Origin: Scenedesmus sp. ARA3
Taxonomy: Eukaryota > Chlorophyta > Chlorophyceae > Sphaeropleales > Scenedesmaceae
Assembly (NCBI GenBank): GCA_004335835.1
Contig: RWJK01001657.1
Span: 1 to 64,000 of the forward strand
Direction: 5' to 3'
Length of the DNA: 64,000 nucleotides
Shown: piece after piece, positions 46,554 to 58,100 of the stretch
How positions within the stretch are numbered: the stretch's first letter is position 1
Layout of the letters: every line of letters begins with the position of its first letter
Made by a program: the position numbers and the translations under genes
The notes under the pieces: generated by a model
Database searches by the model: none
What the model was told of the DNA's origin: nothing
Seen by the model: only the letters and a program-made list of their open reading frames with translations

Positions 46554-47475
46554 CAGCCTGCTGGAACGCACAGGCCGTTGCGTAGACGCCAGGTGTTTGG
46601 ATCTTTCACGTAGTTCGCTAGCGGTGCTGCCCAATGGGCTTGATGTTGCTGTCCTGCAAGCATGCACGTGCTTCTTCTACATATCGAATGCTGCATAGGC
46701 TGGAGGTGGCATGCCACATGGCCCAGTACCGTTGATACCAGTCAGACTATGGCGATGTGTCAAACGTTGGAGCGGTTTTCGGTGTGTGTGCCTCCCTTGA
46801 GTATCTCTTTAAGAGTCTTGTCTGCAGCTTCAAGTGCAATTCATGATATGGCGTCGTGCCGCAATGCTGCCTGATTCTTGCTTCTGATTGTGCAGCATGC
46901 TCGAGTGAGCACGCGTGGCACGTCACAGACCAGTATCAAGTGGTTATAACGTGCATGCAGGTCATACATTACAAGCACATGCAACATAATGCGTACTCAC
47001 ACAGCGAGAAGACCCGGTGGGGCAGTGCGCTGGGACTCACCTCAGGCATCAAGTGGTCAATTGTTGGGGACTACACGCACTCTTCTCATCCTATGATGTG
47101 CTTTTCATCGTCAGGTTTATAGGCACGGTGCCAGCCCTTGTGAGCTGGACTGCTGCAGCACTGCTGAAAGGTGGGTGCAGGCATGCAGTTGTCATGATCA
47201 CGAGTAGCCTGCCGGCTGCAGCCGGCGTAGCAGTCAAGCCATCCGCTTAAACAGTACGGTTGGTAGAGGTTGTACATTTTGGAAGAGGGGCGCTGCCGCT
47301 TCTGATTGCATTTGCGTTGAGCAAACCCCTGGTGACATAACACCATCGTACTGGGTTTGTTTGCTACACACCATCACCAAATTTTACTGCCAATACTTTC
47401 CATGTATGTAAACGCTTTTTTCTTGGCTGTGAACGTTGGGCCACCCATCGTCGATGCGATGCTGCAGGCGCTGAA
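46554..47475. other. Intergenic spacer
   Basis: No gene recognised. An upstream exon of the next gene may lie here, since an acceptor-like CTGCAG precedes its ATG (47466), but no coding exon is evident. Confidence 0.4.
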
Positions 47476-49980
47476 ATGAGCAATGTGCCGCATGCCAAGC
47501 TCCAGTTGAATAAACGCTCCCTGAAGCTGTCAGGTCAGACGTATGCAGTTCAACAAAAGAAGCTCGAGCGCGTCTTGGCTGAGCAGCTCGAGGACCTTGA
47601 GTTGAAGGAGAACGCGATTGCAGCTGATCGCACTCGTGAGCAGGCGTGTGCCAAGCTTTTGACTTGAAATCATATTGCTGTCGGTCTTCTGACAAGCACG
47701 AACACTGTGTGGGGACTTTCCGCAGGTACTTGCCGACCTTGTTGCTCACCAAGAGGTTGTGATCGGCCTGCTGGAGCACCAACAAGACTGGCTGGCCACT
47801 CTTCTCCAAGATGAGCAAGCAAAGGAGCCGCGTGAGCCGCATCAGCTGGGAACTGCTACCACGGGAGGTAACCCCGGCAGCGCTGGTCTGCCTGGCGCCA
47901 CTCAAACAACTGCTATCAAAGCAGAATACGATGAATCAGGTGGTAGCTGGGGCTCGCAGCTGCTGGGTGCTGCGCCGATGCCTCCCGCAGTCGGAGCTGC
48001 TGCAGCAGCAACAAAAGCAGAAGCAGGCGTGGCAGAGCCTGCAAGCCAGCAGCAGCTTGATGCAGCAGGTGGCATGAGCTACGTTGCAGGCCTGCTGGCT
48101 AACGCCACGCCTGCACAGCTGCGGCGGGTGATGCAGATGAAGGCAGAGGACTGGCAGCAGTACAAGCACGACCACTTCATGCGGCTCGTGGCGCTGCTGG
48201 AGCTGGTCAACAGGCCCTCATGCTTGCAGGAAGATGACGAGGATGATCAGCTTGAACAGCAGCAGCAGCAGCAGCAGCAGCAGCTTGTTGCAGGGTCCAG
48301 GTCAGCTTCAGGATCTGGAGGCAGCAGGGCAAGCGGCGCCACTGCAGCAGCAGCAGCGCCTGCAGGACAGCACAGCCCGGCAGCAGCAGCAGCAGCAGCA
48401 GCGCCGCGCGGCAGCGGCCTGGAAGCGTTCGGCATCCCGCAGCGCTTCTGCGATGCTGTGGATGAGGGCATAACGCTGTCATTCCTGGCGTTATTTTTCA
48501 ACCACCTGAGCATTACGCAGGCCTCCACAAATGCAGACCTGCCGCAGCAGGCCGCCCCCGCAGGCGTCTGGATGCGCGTGGTGAAGAAGCTGGACCTCAC
48601 CGATCAGCAGCTGCTGCAGCTGCGCATAGCCAGCGAGGAGTTCACGCGCCTCAACCGCAGCTGCTCGCTTGAAGCCGAGGCGCTGATGGGCCGCGCAAAC
48701 CGGCCCAGCCTGCTGCTGGCAGCAGAGGCGAGCATCCAGGCAGCAGCAGCAACCTCGTCCCTAGCCAGTGGCAGCAGTGGCAGCGGCGGCAGCGGCAGTA
48801 ATGCGCAGCCGGCGAGCTCGTCCGGCGGGCCAGCTGGCAGCAATGCGTCTGGCAGCAGCAGCGCGACGCCAGCTGCATTCTCAAGAGAGGCAGCGACAAA
48901 CATCAAATCTGAGGCTATGACGCAGGCAGCACCTGAGACGTACTCAGCAACGGCAGCAGCAGCAGCAGCAGCAGCAGCAGAACAAGAGGCAGAAGCAGCA
49001 GCAGCAGATGGTGATGGTGATGAGGATGATGATGGGCAGCTTGATGGGCTGCTGCAGAGGCACTTGCGGCTGCGCTTCCTGTACATGATTATGATCGGCA
49101 TGTTTGTGTTCAACACGCTCTCTCGTGTGCAGATCGCGCAGATGACCGTCACGTGAGTCTGACTAGCTGTTTGGTGTGTTGCTGGTTTTGTCGTGAGTGC
49201 CTTTCACAGCTCGTGCAGCTTTAGTAATGTTGCAGCGCCATTGCGCGTACCCTGCGGATGCTTGGGGTCGGGTCTCAAGTGTGGCTGGGGTGTTCTGGTA
49301 TAATGCTGTTTGTTCTCGTGAGTGCTGTAGTGTCTTGCGGGTGTCCTGCAGCTGTGTGGCCGTTCAAGTGTGGCTGGCGTGTGCATCTGACAGTGCTGCC
49401 CATGCTGCTGCCGTGTCGCCGGCTTGGGCTGTGCCTCAGCTGCTGCTCATCGCTGCTATCATCACTGCCTAGTTCGGCTCCGGCCCTGCTGCATGCCTGC
49501 GACTGCCGCGCCTGCTGCTGCTTGTAGCTGCTACCTTTGGTACCATGCTGCTGCTCCTGCTTCTGTAACTCTTGCCTATCCTGACAGCTGCTGTCTCGCT
49601 CCACCTGACACACATGTCTCACCTATTCCGCTGCCCTTGTTGCCATTACTGCGGCTGCTGCCTGCAGCTGCTACCCATTCTACCCCATGCTCACAGCGGT
49701 TGCGGAGGCTGCGGCCACGCTGCACAAGCAGCGGCAGCAGGAGGAAGAGAAACGCATCAGGGCCAGGCGGAGGCAGCGGCTGTTCAACGAAGATCCAGAG
49801 GAGCAGCAGCCCGATGAGAAAGGCGATGAGGATGAGGAGGACGGGGACGACAGCAGGAGCAGCGCTTACGCGCGGCAGCAGCTGCGGCAGCACCAGCAGC
49901 AGCGCAGCAGGCTGCTGCAGCTGCAGCAGGCGTTCTGGCAGCAGCAGGTGCAGCATGGGCTGCTGCCGATGCAGCCCTAG
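47476..49980 (+). CDS. Acidic coiled-coil protein, possibly bZIP-like (3 exons, GC-AG intron)
   Basis: Exons 47476-47643, 47726-49152 and 49668-49980 give 635 aa. Exon 1 and the start of exon 2 form a heptad-rich coil (KKLERVLAEQLEDLELKEN, then VLADLVAHQEVVIGLLEHQ). Intron 1 is read as GC-AG (CAG|GCGTGT...CCGCAG); every GT alternative breaks the frame. Further islands are LANATPAQLRRVMQMKAEDW, GITLSFLALFFNHLS, KKLDLTDQQLLQLRIASEEF and RFLYMIMIGMFVFNTLSRVQ, followed by an acidic/basic C-terminus with HKQRQQEEEKRIRARRRQ. The coil followed by an LTxxQ-helix block resembles large algal bZIP proteins, but I see no basic DNA-contact region, so this is only a suggestion. Ala, Gln and Ser runs fill the linkers. 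Confidence 0.65.
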
Positions 49981-50485
49981 CATGCGTTGATGTCATGGGT
50001 TGTGCGGCGGCTTGTGCTGGACGACTTTGCTTATCACAGATTGCTTTGTTTGTTGGGGCCAGGAACCTTTGAGTGTGGTCGGCGACGTAGTGCCACAAAA
50101 CGCTGAGGGGTTCTCACTGCCCCCGTACGCTGTGCGGCGGGAGATCTGCAACTTTTGCTTTTCAGGATCGCATTCTTTGAGCCTGGGGTGTTACTGATCA
50201 TGATGCGATAGTTGTTATGACAGCTGTTACGACAGCTGTTATGACGTTGTCTTAGACACAAACCATTGGAGGCGGGTCTTGCCGCAGCATTTGAAAGGGC
50301 CTGCAGTGTGCCGCTTATTACAGGCCTGTGTCAGCTTGCTGCTGCAGCAGGCTGCATTTCTTAAAGCACTTGTGTTGTGATTGCTGTTGCTTTTATTGCT
50401 GGGGTGTGCCCAGACAGACAGAGAAAGACATGCTGGCTGGGTTGGTTGCGGTCAGCCTTATTGTTGTGTGGCGTGGCGTCACCGA

Positions 50486-51260
50486 TGTGGAGTTTGCACA
50501 TTTTGGGTGCTTGCAGATGGGACTGTTGCATTGGGAACCCTCAGGCACGCATTGGCAGTGAGGACAGTGAATGCACTGCTCTTGCAGACAGTCTAATGCA
50601 CTGCTCTTGCGGACAGTCTAATGCACTGCTCTTGCGGACAGCATAATGCACCCTCTTGAGGACAGCCAGATGCACTGCTCTTGATGGCGGTCGAATGCAC
50701 TGCTTTTGAGGACAGTGGAATGCACTGCTCGTGCGAGGACAGCACAGCTGAGCTGGTTGTGCAATTGCTTGGCGGGTTGAGTTTGCACCACTTTGTAGGT
50801 GGGACTGGATGCTTCAGATGGGACTGCTGTGGTGGGAGAATATCACAGCCGCATCTTCAGTGCGGACGATCTTGTTACATGCACTGCTCTTGCATGGACA
50901 GCACGACTGAGCTGCTTGCGCGGTTGCTGGGCGTGTGGAGTTTGCTCACACTTTGGATCGTTTCAGATGGGGCTGTTGTGGTGGGAGGGAGCCAAGGGCA
51001 CATCTGCAGTGTGGACGAAATAGTCAAATGCACTGCTCTGAATTGATAGCACGACTGAGCTGCTTGCGCATGGACAGCACAGCCGAGCTGCTTGTGCAAT
51101 AGCTGAGTGTGGAGTTTGCTCACACTTTATATCCTTTTCAGATGGGGCTGCTGCGGAGGGAGGGAGCCAAGGGCACATCTGCAGTGTGGATTATATAGTC
51201 AAATGCACTGCTCTAGCATGGACAGCACGACTGAGCTGCTTGCGCGATTGCTGGATTGAG
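50486..51260. repeat. Four larger tandem units (about 130-290 bp)
   Basis: A block beginning GTGGAGTTTGC, then ACACTTT, then a CAG|ATGGGxCTG junction and ending in a GCACTGCTCT/GACAGCACGACTGAGC segment recurs near 50488, 50779, 50934 and 51108. The internal CAG|ATGGG looks like a 3' splice site, so the array may have grown from an exon edge. Confidence 0.75.
50565..50745. repeat. 25-30 bp minisatellite (about 6 units)
   Basis: Imperfect units of the type aatgcactgctcttgcggac follow each other from about 50568 to 50740, with growing divergence. Confidence 0.85.
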
Positions 51261-51570
51261 CTAGCCTGGCCCAGCACGCTGCATTGCAAATAGGCTGTCC
51301 TGTTCATTGCTGCGCTGGACATCTACTGCTGCATCAGCGCAAGGCGCTGCTAGTCTTAAGTAGAGTTGGGTTCAGGGTTGTCATTGTGGCTTGTAATAAG
51401 CGCTGCTGTTCCGTGGCCGCCTGTTGGCGCCGCAGCATGCAGCAGCAGCAGCAATGCGGCTGCATGGCTGTGCCTCTGGCAGCAGCAGCTGATCATTGCC
51501 TGCTGCTGTTTTATGATAGGAGGCCAGCAGCAGCTGCTAACCTTGGTGCTGTTTTTGGCGGCCTGCTTTT

Positions 51571-51830
51571 CGTGGCTTGGCGTGTGCTGTACGTTTGGCT
51601 GGCATGCGCTACGGTTGCAGTTATGTGCTACGATCGCCTGGTGTTTGCTTTAAGGTTGGCTGGCGTGTGTTGCGGTTGGCTGGCGTGTGCTGTACGGTTG
51701 GCTGGAATGTGCAAGGGTTGCCTGGCATGTGTTACGATTGGCAGGGTTGCCTGGCATGTGTAAGGGTTGCCTGGCATGTGTTACGATTGGCTGGCGTGTA
51801 TTGTGCTTTGCTGGCGCGTGCTGGCGCGCC
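51571..51830. repeat. 21-22 bp minisatellite
   Basis: About ten imperfect units of ggttggctggcgtgtgctg with variants such as ggttgcctggcatgtgttac. Confidence 0.85.
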
Positions 51831-54496
51831 TGCAGCAGGATCTGCAGCGTGGCACCGTCAGATGCATTGGCGGCGTGCGGGCTGTCTCAGTTGCTTTGTT
51901 TCTGGCTGTGTAGCTGCGCAGTTGCTGCGCTGCCAGTTCTGTGCGCTGCCGGTTTTTTTGTTGGTTTTCTTGGCCGGAATGGTGGACAATTGGCATGAGG
52001 AGCCGGTGTGCTTTGCGCTTACTCTACTTGCCTTACTGATTGTTTTGTGTGCCTGTGTGCACGGCAGTGTTCCGGTGCTGCTAGTAGTGTTGGCGCCTGC
52101 TGCACTTGTCTTCTGCCTGATGTGGGATGGTACGATTGAATATTGCATGAAAAGGCAAGGTGGGGCGCCGCTTGAGTTGGCTGCCTGCACAGTTGCAAGC
52201 GGGCTATGATGCACTGCATATGGCGTCGTGGTGTGTCGTTGCTTTGAGAGAAGAAAGTTACATGTGGGTCCTGGCACCATCTCAGCTTTGTCACTTGTGA
52301 GCTTTGTCACTTGTGAGCAGTTGGCAGGGATGCACAGCTGTTCATTGCTGGGATGAGTCATAACACACTTGCAACTGTTGGTGTGCACTGTGCGATGCTG
52401 CTCATTGTTACTGCAGCCTGTATGCACTGCTGTGTCAGGGTGGTGCATTGCACACAGACATGCTCTGCGAGCTTGCTGCTTGTTTGTTTTGTGGCTGCAC
52501 TGTTTGGCTGATGGGTAGAGCATGTCGACGTATTACACACTGAATGCATTACCCTCTTGGCACGTGTGCTTTATATATATCATCTATGCGTTATGCCCAA
52601 GTGCACTGCTGGTTGGTGAGCGCCGAAAGTGCTGTGCGTGTTTTGTGGTGTGCTATACTCGCACGCAGCCGCCAGTTGACTCAAGGAGAAACACGGCAAG
52701 GTACACACACTGTAGAACAGATCCTCTTCTGCCTGTTGTATACCAATCGAATCAATTATTACACATGTCTCGGGTAGCCCCTTGGTGCTTGTCATGCTGT
52801 TTATTGCTTACTGGCTGTATTATGTGATGAGCCGGACAACAGCACTGGCAGCAGCACTTGGGATGCTACGCAAAAAGCCCAAGAGAGCGAATTATTTTTG
52901 GCTTTTGGCCATAAGGTTCCTCAGAACAGGGCATAAGAGCTTACACTGCCGCCTGCACAGGGGTTTAAATGCCTGCATGCGCTTGTGGCAGCTGCAGTTT
53001 GTGTTGGCCTGATTGCAAGCCACGACACATTATTTGGTGGCAGCACGTGTGTGGTAGCTTTGCATGTCAGCTGGGGTGGCGTTGCCTTTGCCGTGCAGTA
53101 TTCATTGCTGTGCAAGGTCAGCATACATCACCTATATTGTTGAAACACACAGCAGCACGCGCATGCGGCACTTGGGTCACCGTTGCAAACAGGCACTGAA
53201 GCAACGGTGACACTGCTATGCTCTGCACTTGCGTGTATTTTGTGGTGTGCTGTGTGCAGCAAGTAGCCACTGTGAACAGGCTTTTTGGACAGGCAGATCA
53301 TGGCAGCAGCTGTTGCCGGCAGGTATGATTGTGCATTGCTGTCCAGCTTACTTCGTTGGTTGCAGCCTGCACTCATTCAAACATGATGTGCAATGCACGC
53401 TTGCGCTTGTGCCTGCAGGCCGGTACTGTCTAAGCGGTTTTGAGTTGGCTGCCCCCATGTTGCAAACTGTTTTCAAAAAGTGCAGGGTAGTTGTTGCCGC
53501 CGGCAGCGTTGGCTGCAGGCTCTGCTTTGTGTGCACGAGTTGCCAGTCTATTAGAAACTGGTCCAAAAACCGACAGTCCACTTCAATGTGCTGCGGCAGG
53601 CGCATGAAAGCTGATGCGCTGCTGCAGCCGTTCGGCGTGGGGTGCCATGTACTGTGCTTCTTCATCTCTGTGTGTTTGTGCGGCCACGCGCTTCTTTTGT
53701 TCGTTGGTGTGAAATTCAGGGTGAAAGTTATGGCAGAGTGAAGTAGTGGGGTTTGTGTAGTGACCCTATGCAGCTGCTAGCTGCATGTAAGGACCACTCT
53801 CAACAGGCCCACTGTATATGAGGCCTCTAGTATCATGTTGGTTTGAGCATGTGGCTGCACCATGGTGTGCAGGGGTGGAACAGCTTGCTGGAAGTGTTGC
53901 CGCTGCTGCTAGGGAAATCGGCTGCTGGGTCATCATTGCCCCAACAGTCTTATGACCACCACCAGTGGAGTATCTGGATCTGCTGCTGCTGTGCTGCGGC
54001 AGGCGTATTGGTACCAGCTGTATCATCCGCAGCTGCTGCGGTGATTTGGCTGCGTTTTGCACGGGTGGTGATGCCTCAAGAGTCTGCGGTGACTATCTGT
54101 CACACAGGCAGCTGCTGCTGCTGCTGCTGGCATGGAGAATTGGTCGTGTTGGATGAGCGTTCAATGAGCGCGCACCACAGCAGCTGCTGCTGCGCAACTG
54201 ATCAGTAATTCCTCAAGCTTTCTGCAGCTGTGGTGGGGAGCAGGGAGCAGCTGTACCTGCCCGTGTCGAGGTTAGCGCTGACTGAGCTAGCTTATTGGGT
54301 TGGCCATTGCGTTGTTTTTTGGATGTGTCTTGACAGCTGGTTGTCAGCGTTGACCGCCTGCCTGGGCTGGTTCATTAGGTAACCTTGCTGTTGTGGTTTG
54401 AAAAGGCGCGACAGCTACTAGCTTGGTAGTACTCAGCTTGAGTGGTGCCAGAGGTAGGGCAGTCACCTTCTTTGGCTTCAGCTGCAGGGTAATGTG

Positions 54497-55132
54497 ATGT
54501 CTGTATCCAGGATGAGATCTGACATTAGAAAGGAGTTGATGTGTTGCATTTTAGAGGGTTGCGAGCAGCGCCCTCCGGGTAGGGTTGTGCAGCTGTCAGT
54601 GACGCGTGCGTACGTTGGCAGTGCGATGCTGTACGTGTGCTGTGCATCGTCTTTCAACAAGCTGAATAGTATTTTGGCATGTAAACTGCGCGCACGAACT
54701 CACAAACTACCAGGCAACATGCAGGCCACGCATATGGCCCAATCAACTTTGGTAGCCACACAAAGGTCCAGCGAACCTCGCCCCGGAGCATGCTATATCA
54801 GTAGAAGAGATGCATCGATTTGCTTGCTGTCTGCCGCTGGTGCGTATCGCCCGAGTAGCACGGGAAGAAAAGGTCCAGCAGCAGCAAGTGCATGTGCATT
54901 CAGCAGCAGTACACAGGACGGCGTATCTTTTATCGCTCCTGCAAGCTTCATTTGGTACAAGCAAAAAAAGTATATATCTTGGCTGCATGCAGGAGCGTTA
55001 GCCTATGGGCCAGCAGCAGTTGCAGCGCAGGCTGAGCAGCTTGCATCCCCACACGCTATCCAAGCAATGAGAGCAGCTGCAATCAGCGCTGCCGCCGCAC
55101 CTACTGCAGCTGCAGCAGCAGCAGCACCACCT

Positions 55133-55163
<31 letters not shown>

Positions 55164-58100
55164 GCATTGTGCGGTGCAGTGCACAGCTGGACCCTTCACT
55201 GGCAGCAGCATTCATTGATGCTGTATATCAGACGGTGCAGCAGCAGCAGGTCATGCCGGAGCAGCAGCTGCAGGTGGAGCGGTACAAGCTGCAGACGCAG
55301 GAGTACAAGTACTACGCAGGTGGGGGCTATGTAATCTTGACTCTGTCGCTGCCATTAACTGTTTCCCCTGGGCGAGACAGTGGATGTGCCGAAGGCGAAT
55401 CAATCGTCGGAGTTTACTTACACCCATGTAATCCCTAGATTGCACCAGCATCGTCATCATCGTGTCACCACACCCTGCCGTGCCTGCTGTACAGCCGCCA
55501 ACCAGGCCCGCATGCCGGCACTGTCCTAGCACGACAACACCTTAGATTGCACCACCATGATCATCAACATCATTGCACCACACCATGCCTGCTGTCGGCC
55601 GCCAACCAGGACCGCGTGCCCTGCCATGATGGCACATGTGAGCGAGCATTATGTTGCATCGTGCTCGTGCATCCTGCAACTATTTACACTGCCGTGCCTG
55701 CCGTGCCAGGCCCGCATGCCCTGCCATGGTGGCAGGGGCCTCATCTACACATGTGAGCGAGCATTATGTTGCATTATGGTGCATTGTGCTTGTACAAAAA
55801 GCAGTGCTGTGATAAGTGTTTGGGAGTCCTCGGCGCTGCAGCGCCGAGCATAGCGCCGAGCGAAGCGAGGTGGCCGGCGCTCAGCTCAGGCGAGTTGGTA
55901 TATCAGTTTAAGCATATTTAAAGGCATTTAACAATTAAAAACGACGATTTGCAGTGAAGATGCAGCCGTATCGATGCTCTGCGGAACATATCATTCACCG
56001 CGAACTTGCAGGCAGGCACGCGGGCCTGCCGGCGCTACAGCGCCGGCAAATCCCCTAAAATCGCTTTGTTTGGCCGGCGCAGAGCTTCGGTGGCCGGCGC
56101 CGCGCCGGCGCGCCGGCAGTTATCACAGCACTGACAAAAAGTGTATCCTGCAACTACCTGCGCTGCCGTGTCTGCTGTGCAGCCGCCAACCAAGACCGTA
56201 TGCTGGCCCTGCCCTACCTGGAAGACAACAGCGGCGGCCTCAGCAACAGCACCTACTTCAATTTTGTGAGGTGAGGCACAGTGATGGACACCTTCTCTTC
56301 TTGCGCGGTGCCTGCCACTGCCAGCAAGCCACTGCCAGCAAGCCGCAGGTGAGATGAGGCCAGTCAACAGTGTGCTGCATGGGTTGAAGGCGGACTGTGC
56401 TGCATGTGTTTAATCCAGCACGCAGAGCAAATGGTGCCACCGAATGGGGCCTCAGCAACAGCACCTACTTCAACTTTGTGAGGTGATGCACAGCGATGCC
56501 TACGCTACGGCGGCAGCAGCCAGTTTCATCAGCAGGTGTCTCTGGCTGTGCTGCAGGCGGTTTGCAGCGCGCGCATGGACGCCTGCCATTTTGTCATGCC
56601 ATGCATGACATTGCCGCCTGTCTTTTGCTTCATTGCTTTCATGAAGTTCTCTCTGCAGTGCCAGCAGTCGGCTTTAGCATCTAACGGGATTTTCAAAACT
56701 TCTCATGTCAACTGTGCCGCGTCCTCCACCTGCATCCACTGCAGCTATGTGCTGTGGAAGGTCGTGGCACGCCACCTGCCCACCCCTCAGCAGCGCACCA
56801 CCTTTTGCGCTGCTGCGGGCAGCGTGCTGCTGCAGCAGCTGGCTCCAGAGCTGCTGACGTCACTGAAAGAGGCAGCAGGAGCTTCTGGTGAGGGAGGGAT
56901 GTAGCCGCTGCTGCGCCCAGCAACGCGGTGTTGGTTGTGTTGCGGGTGTTGTTGCTGCTGCGGTTTTTATCTTCAGTGTTAGTGCTGACATCACTGCAAG
57001 AGGCAGCAGCTGCTTCTGGTGAGAGACTGTTAGCCGCAGCTGCGCCCAGCAACGCTGTGTTGGTTGTGTAGCGGGCTTCCTGTTGTTGCTGCTGCAGTTA
57101 ACATTCTCGGTGTTAGTGTGCATGTGAGAGTGGATGGCAGCAGGTGCTCCGGCGTGCTGCTGCAGCAGCTGGATCCCGAGCTGCTGACATCACTGAGAGA
57201 GGCAGCAGCAGCTTCTGGTGAGGGAGGTATGTAGCCGCAGCTGCGCCCAGCAACGCTGTGTTGGCTGTGTTGAAGGCTTCCTGTTGTTGCTGCCGCGGTT
57301 TGAATTTTTTTGTGTTAGCGTGCGTGTGACAGTGAGTAGCAGCAGGTGCTCCGGCGTGCTGCTGCAGCAGGTTGTACCCGAGCTGCCGACGTCACTGCAG
57401 GAGGCAGCAGGTGCTTCTGGTGAGTGTGGATGGGAGCTGCAGGTGCTGCTTGCAGCGCTGCACTGCTTGTGGTTTGAGTGCCCTGGACTCTGGAACAGGG
57501 GTAATTATGTTGCCATGAAGGCCATAGCAGCGCCGCCATCGGCTACGCGCCCCAGAGGGGCGGCTGAGTTTAGTTCAGTTCTTTGTAAGTGCCCTGTTGT
57601 TGCTGCTGCTGTTTTACATACTGGGCGCTGTGGTGGATGCAGCGCTTTTGCTGGTGCAAATGCTTGGGCTGCTGCCTGAAGTGAAGCTGACCGAATTGAC
57701 CAGCACCCTGCATGACAGGCTGCGACGAAATGCTGCATGTTCAGCCAAGGCTGTCTATCGCTGTAATGGTACATTGTCTTGTTATCTTGATTGATTACTT
57801 GTGCTTTTTTTTCCTGCCGTGCGCTGCTGCTGCGCTGCTCATCTGCCCGCTTCCGCACACCCTGAAACTTCATCAATTGCAGGCGCCAAGGCGCCCGCAG
57901 CAGCATTTGTTGCCGCCGTGCAGCAACTATTAAACCTACTGCAGCAGCGCGGCTACATTTGCGGCTGGCAGCTGGTACTGGGCAGCTTACCTGGCGGCTG
58001 GCCTGCTGACTGGTCGGTGGCTGAGCAGCAGCTGGTGGGGCTTGAAGACCTGCAGCAGCAGCAGCCGCTGTCTCCTGGCCTGCAGTTCCAGGTATGAGTG

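Larger units (their letters stand above)
49981..54496. other. 4.5 kb gene-poor, repeat-rich region
   Basis: No gene that I can support. The longer open frames (51577-52209 +, 53229-53741 +) are translations of repeats or Cys-rich random frames without domains. The region holds the minisatellites listed separately and one copy of the dispersed 19 bp motif (52262-52280). Base composition shifts toward G/T on the plus strand. Confidence 0.5.

Noticed and set aside
47476..47660. Firm bZIP transcription-factor call
   Set aside because: The leucine-rich coil is present, but a basic DNA-contact region (N-x7-R type) is not visible, so only a coiled-coil call is made.
50565..50745. CRISPR-like array
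   Set aside because: The units are contiguous and diverge gradually, with no constant repeat and unique spacers, and the DNA is eukaryotic.
51577..52209. 210-residue Cys/Val/Leu-rich frame on the plus strand
   Set aside because: Its first half is the translation of a 21 bp minisatellite; no domain or exon context.
53229..53741. 170-residue plus-strand frame
   Set aside because: Cys-rich random composition, no recognisable motif, no conserved splice structure.
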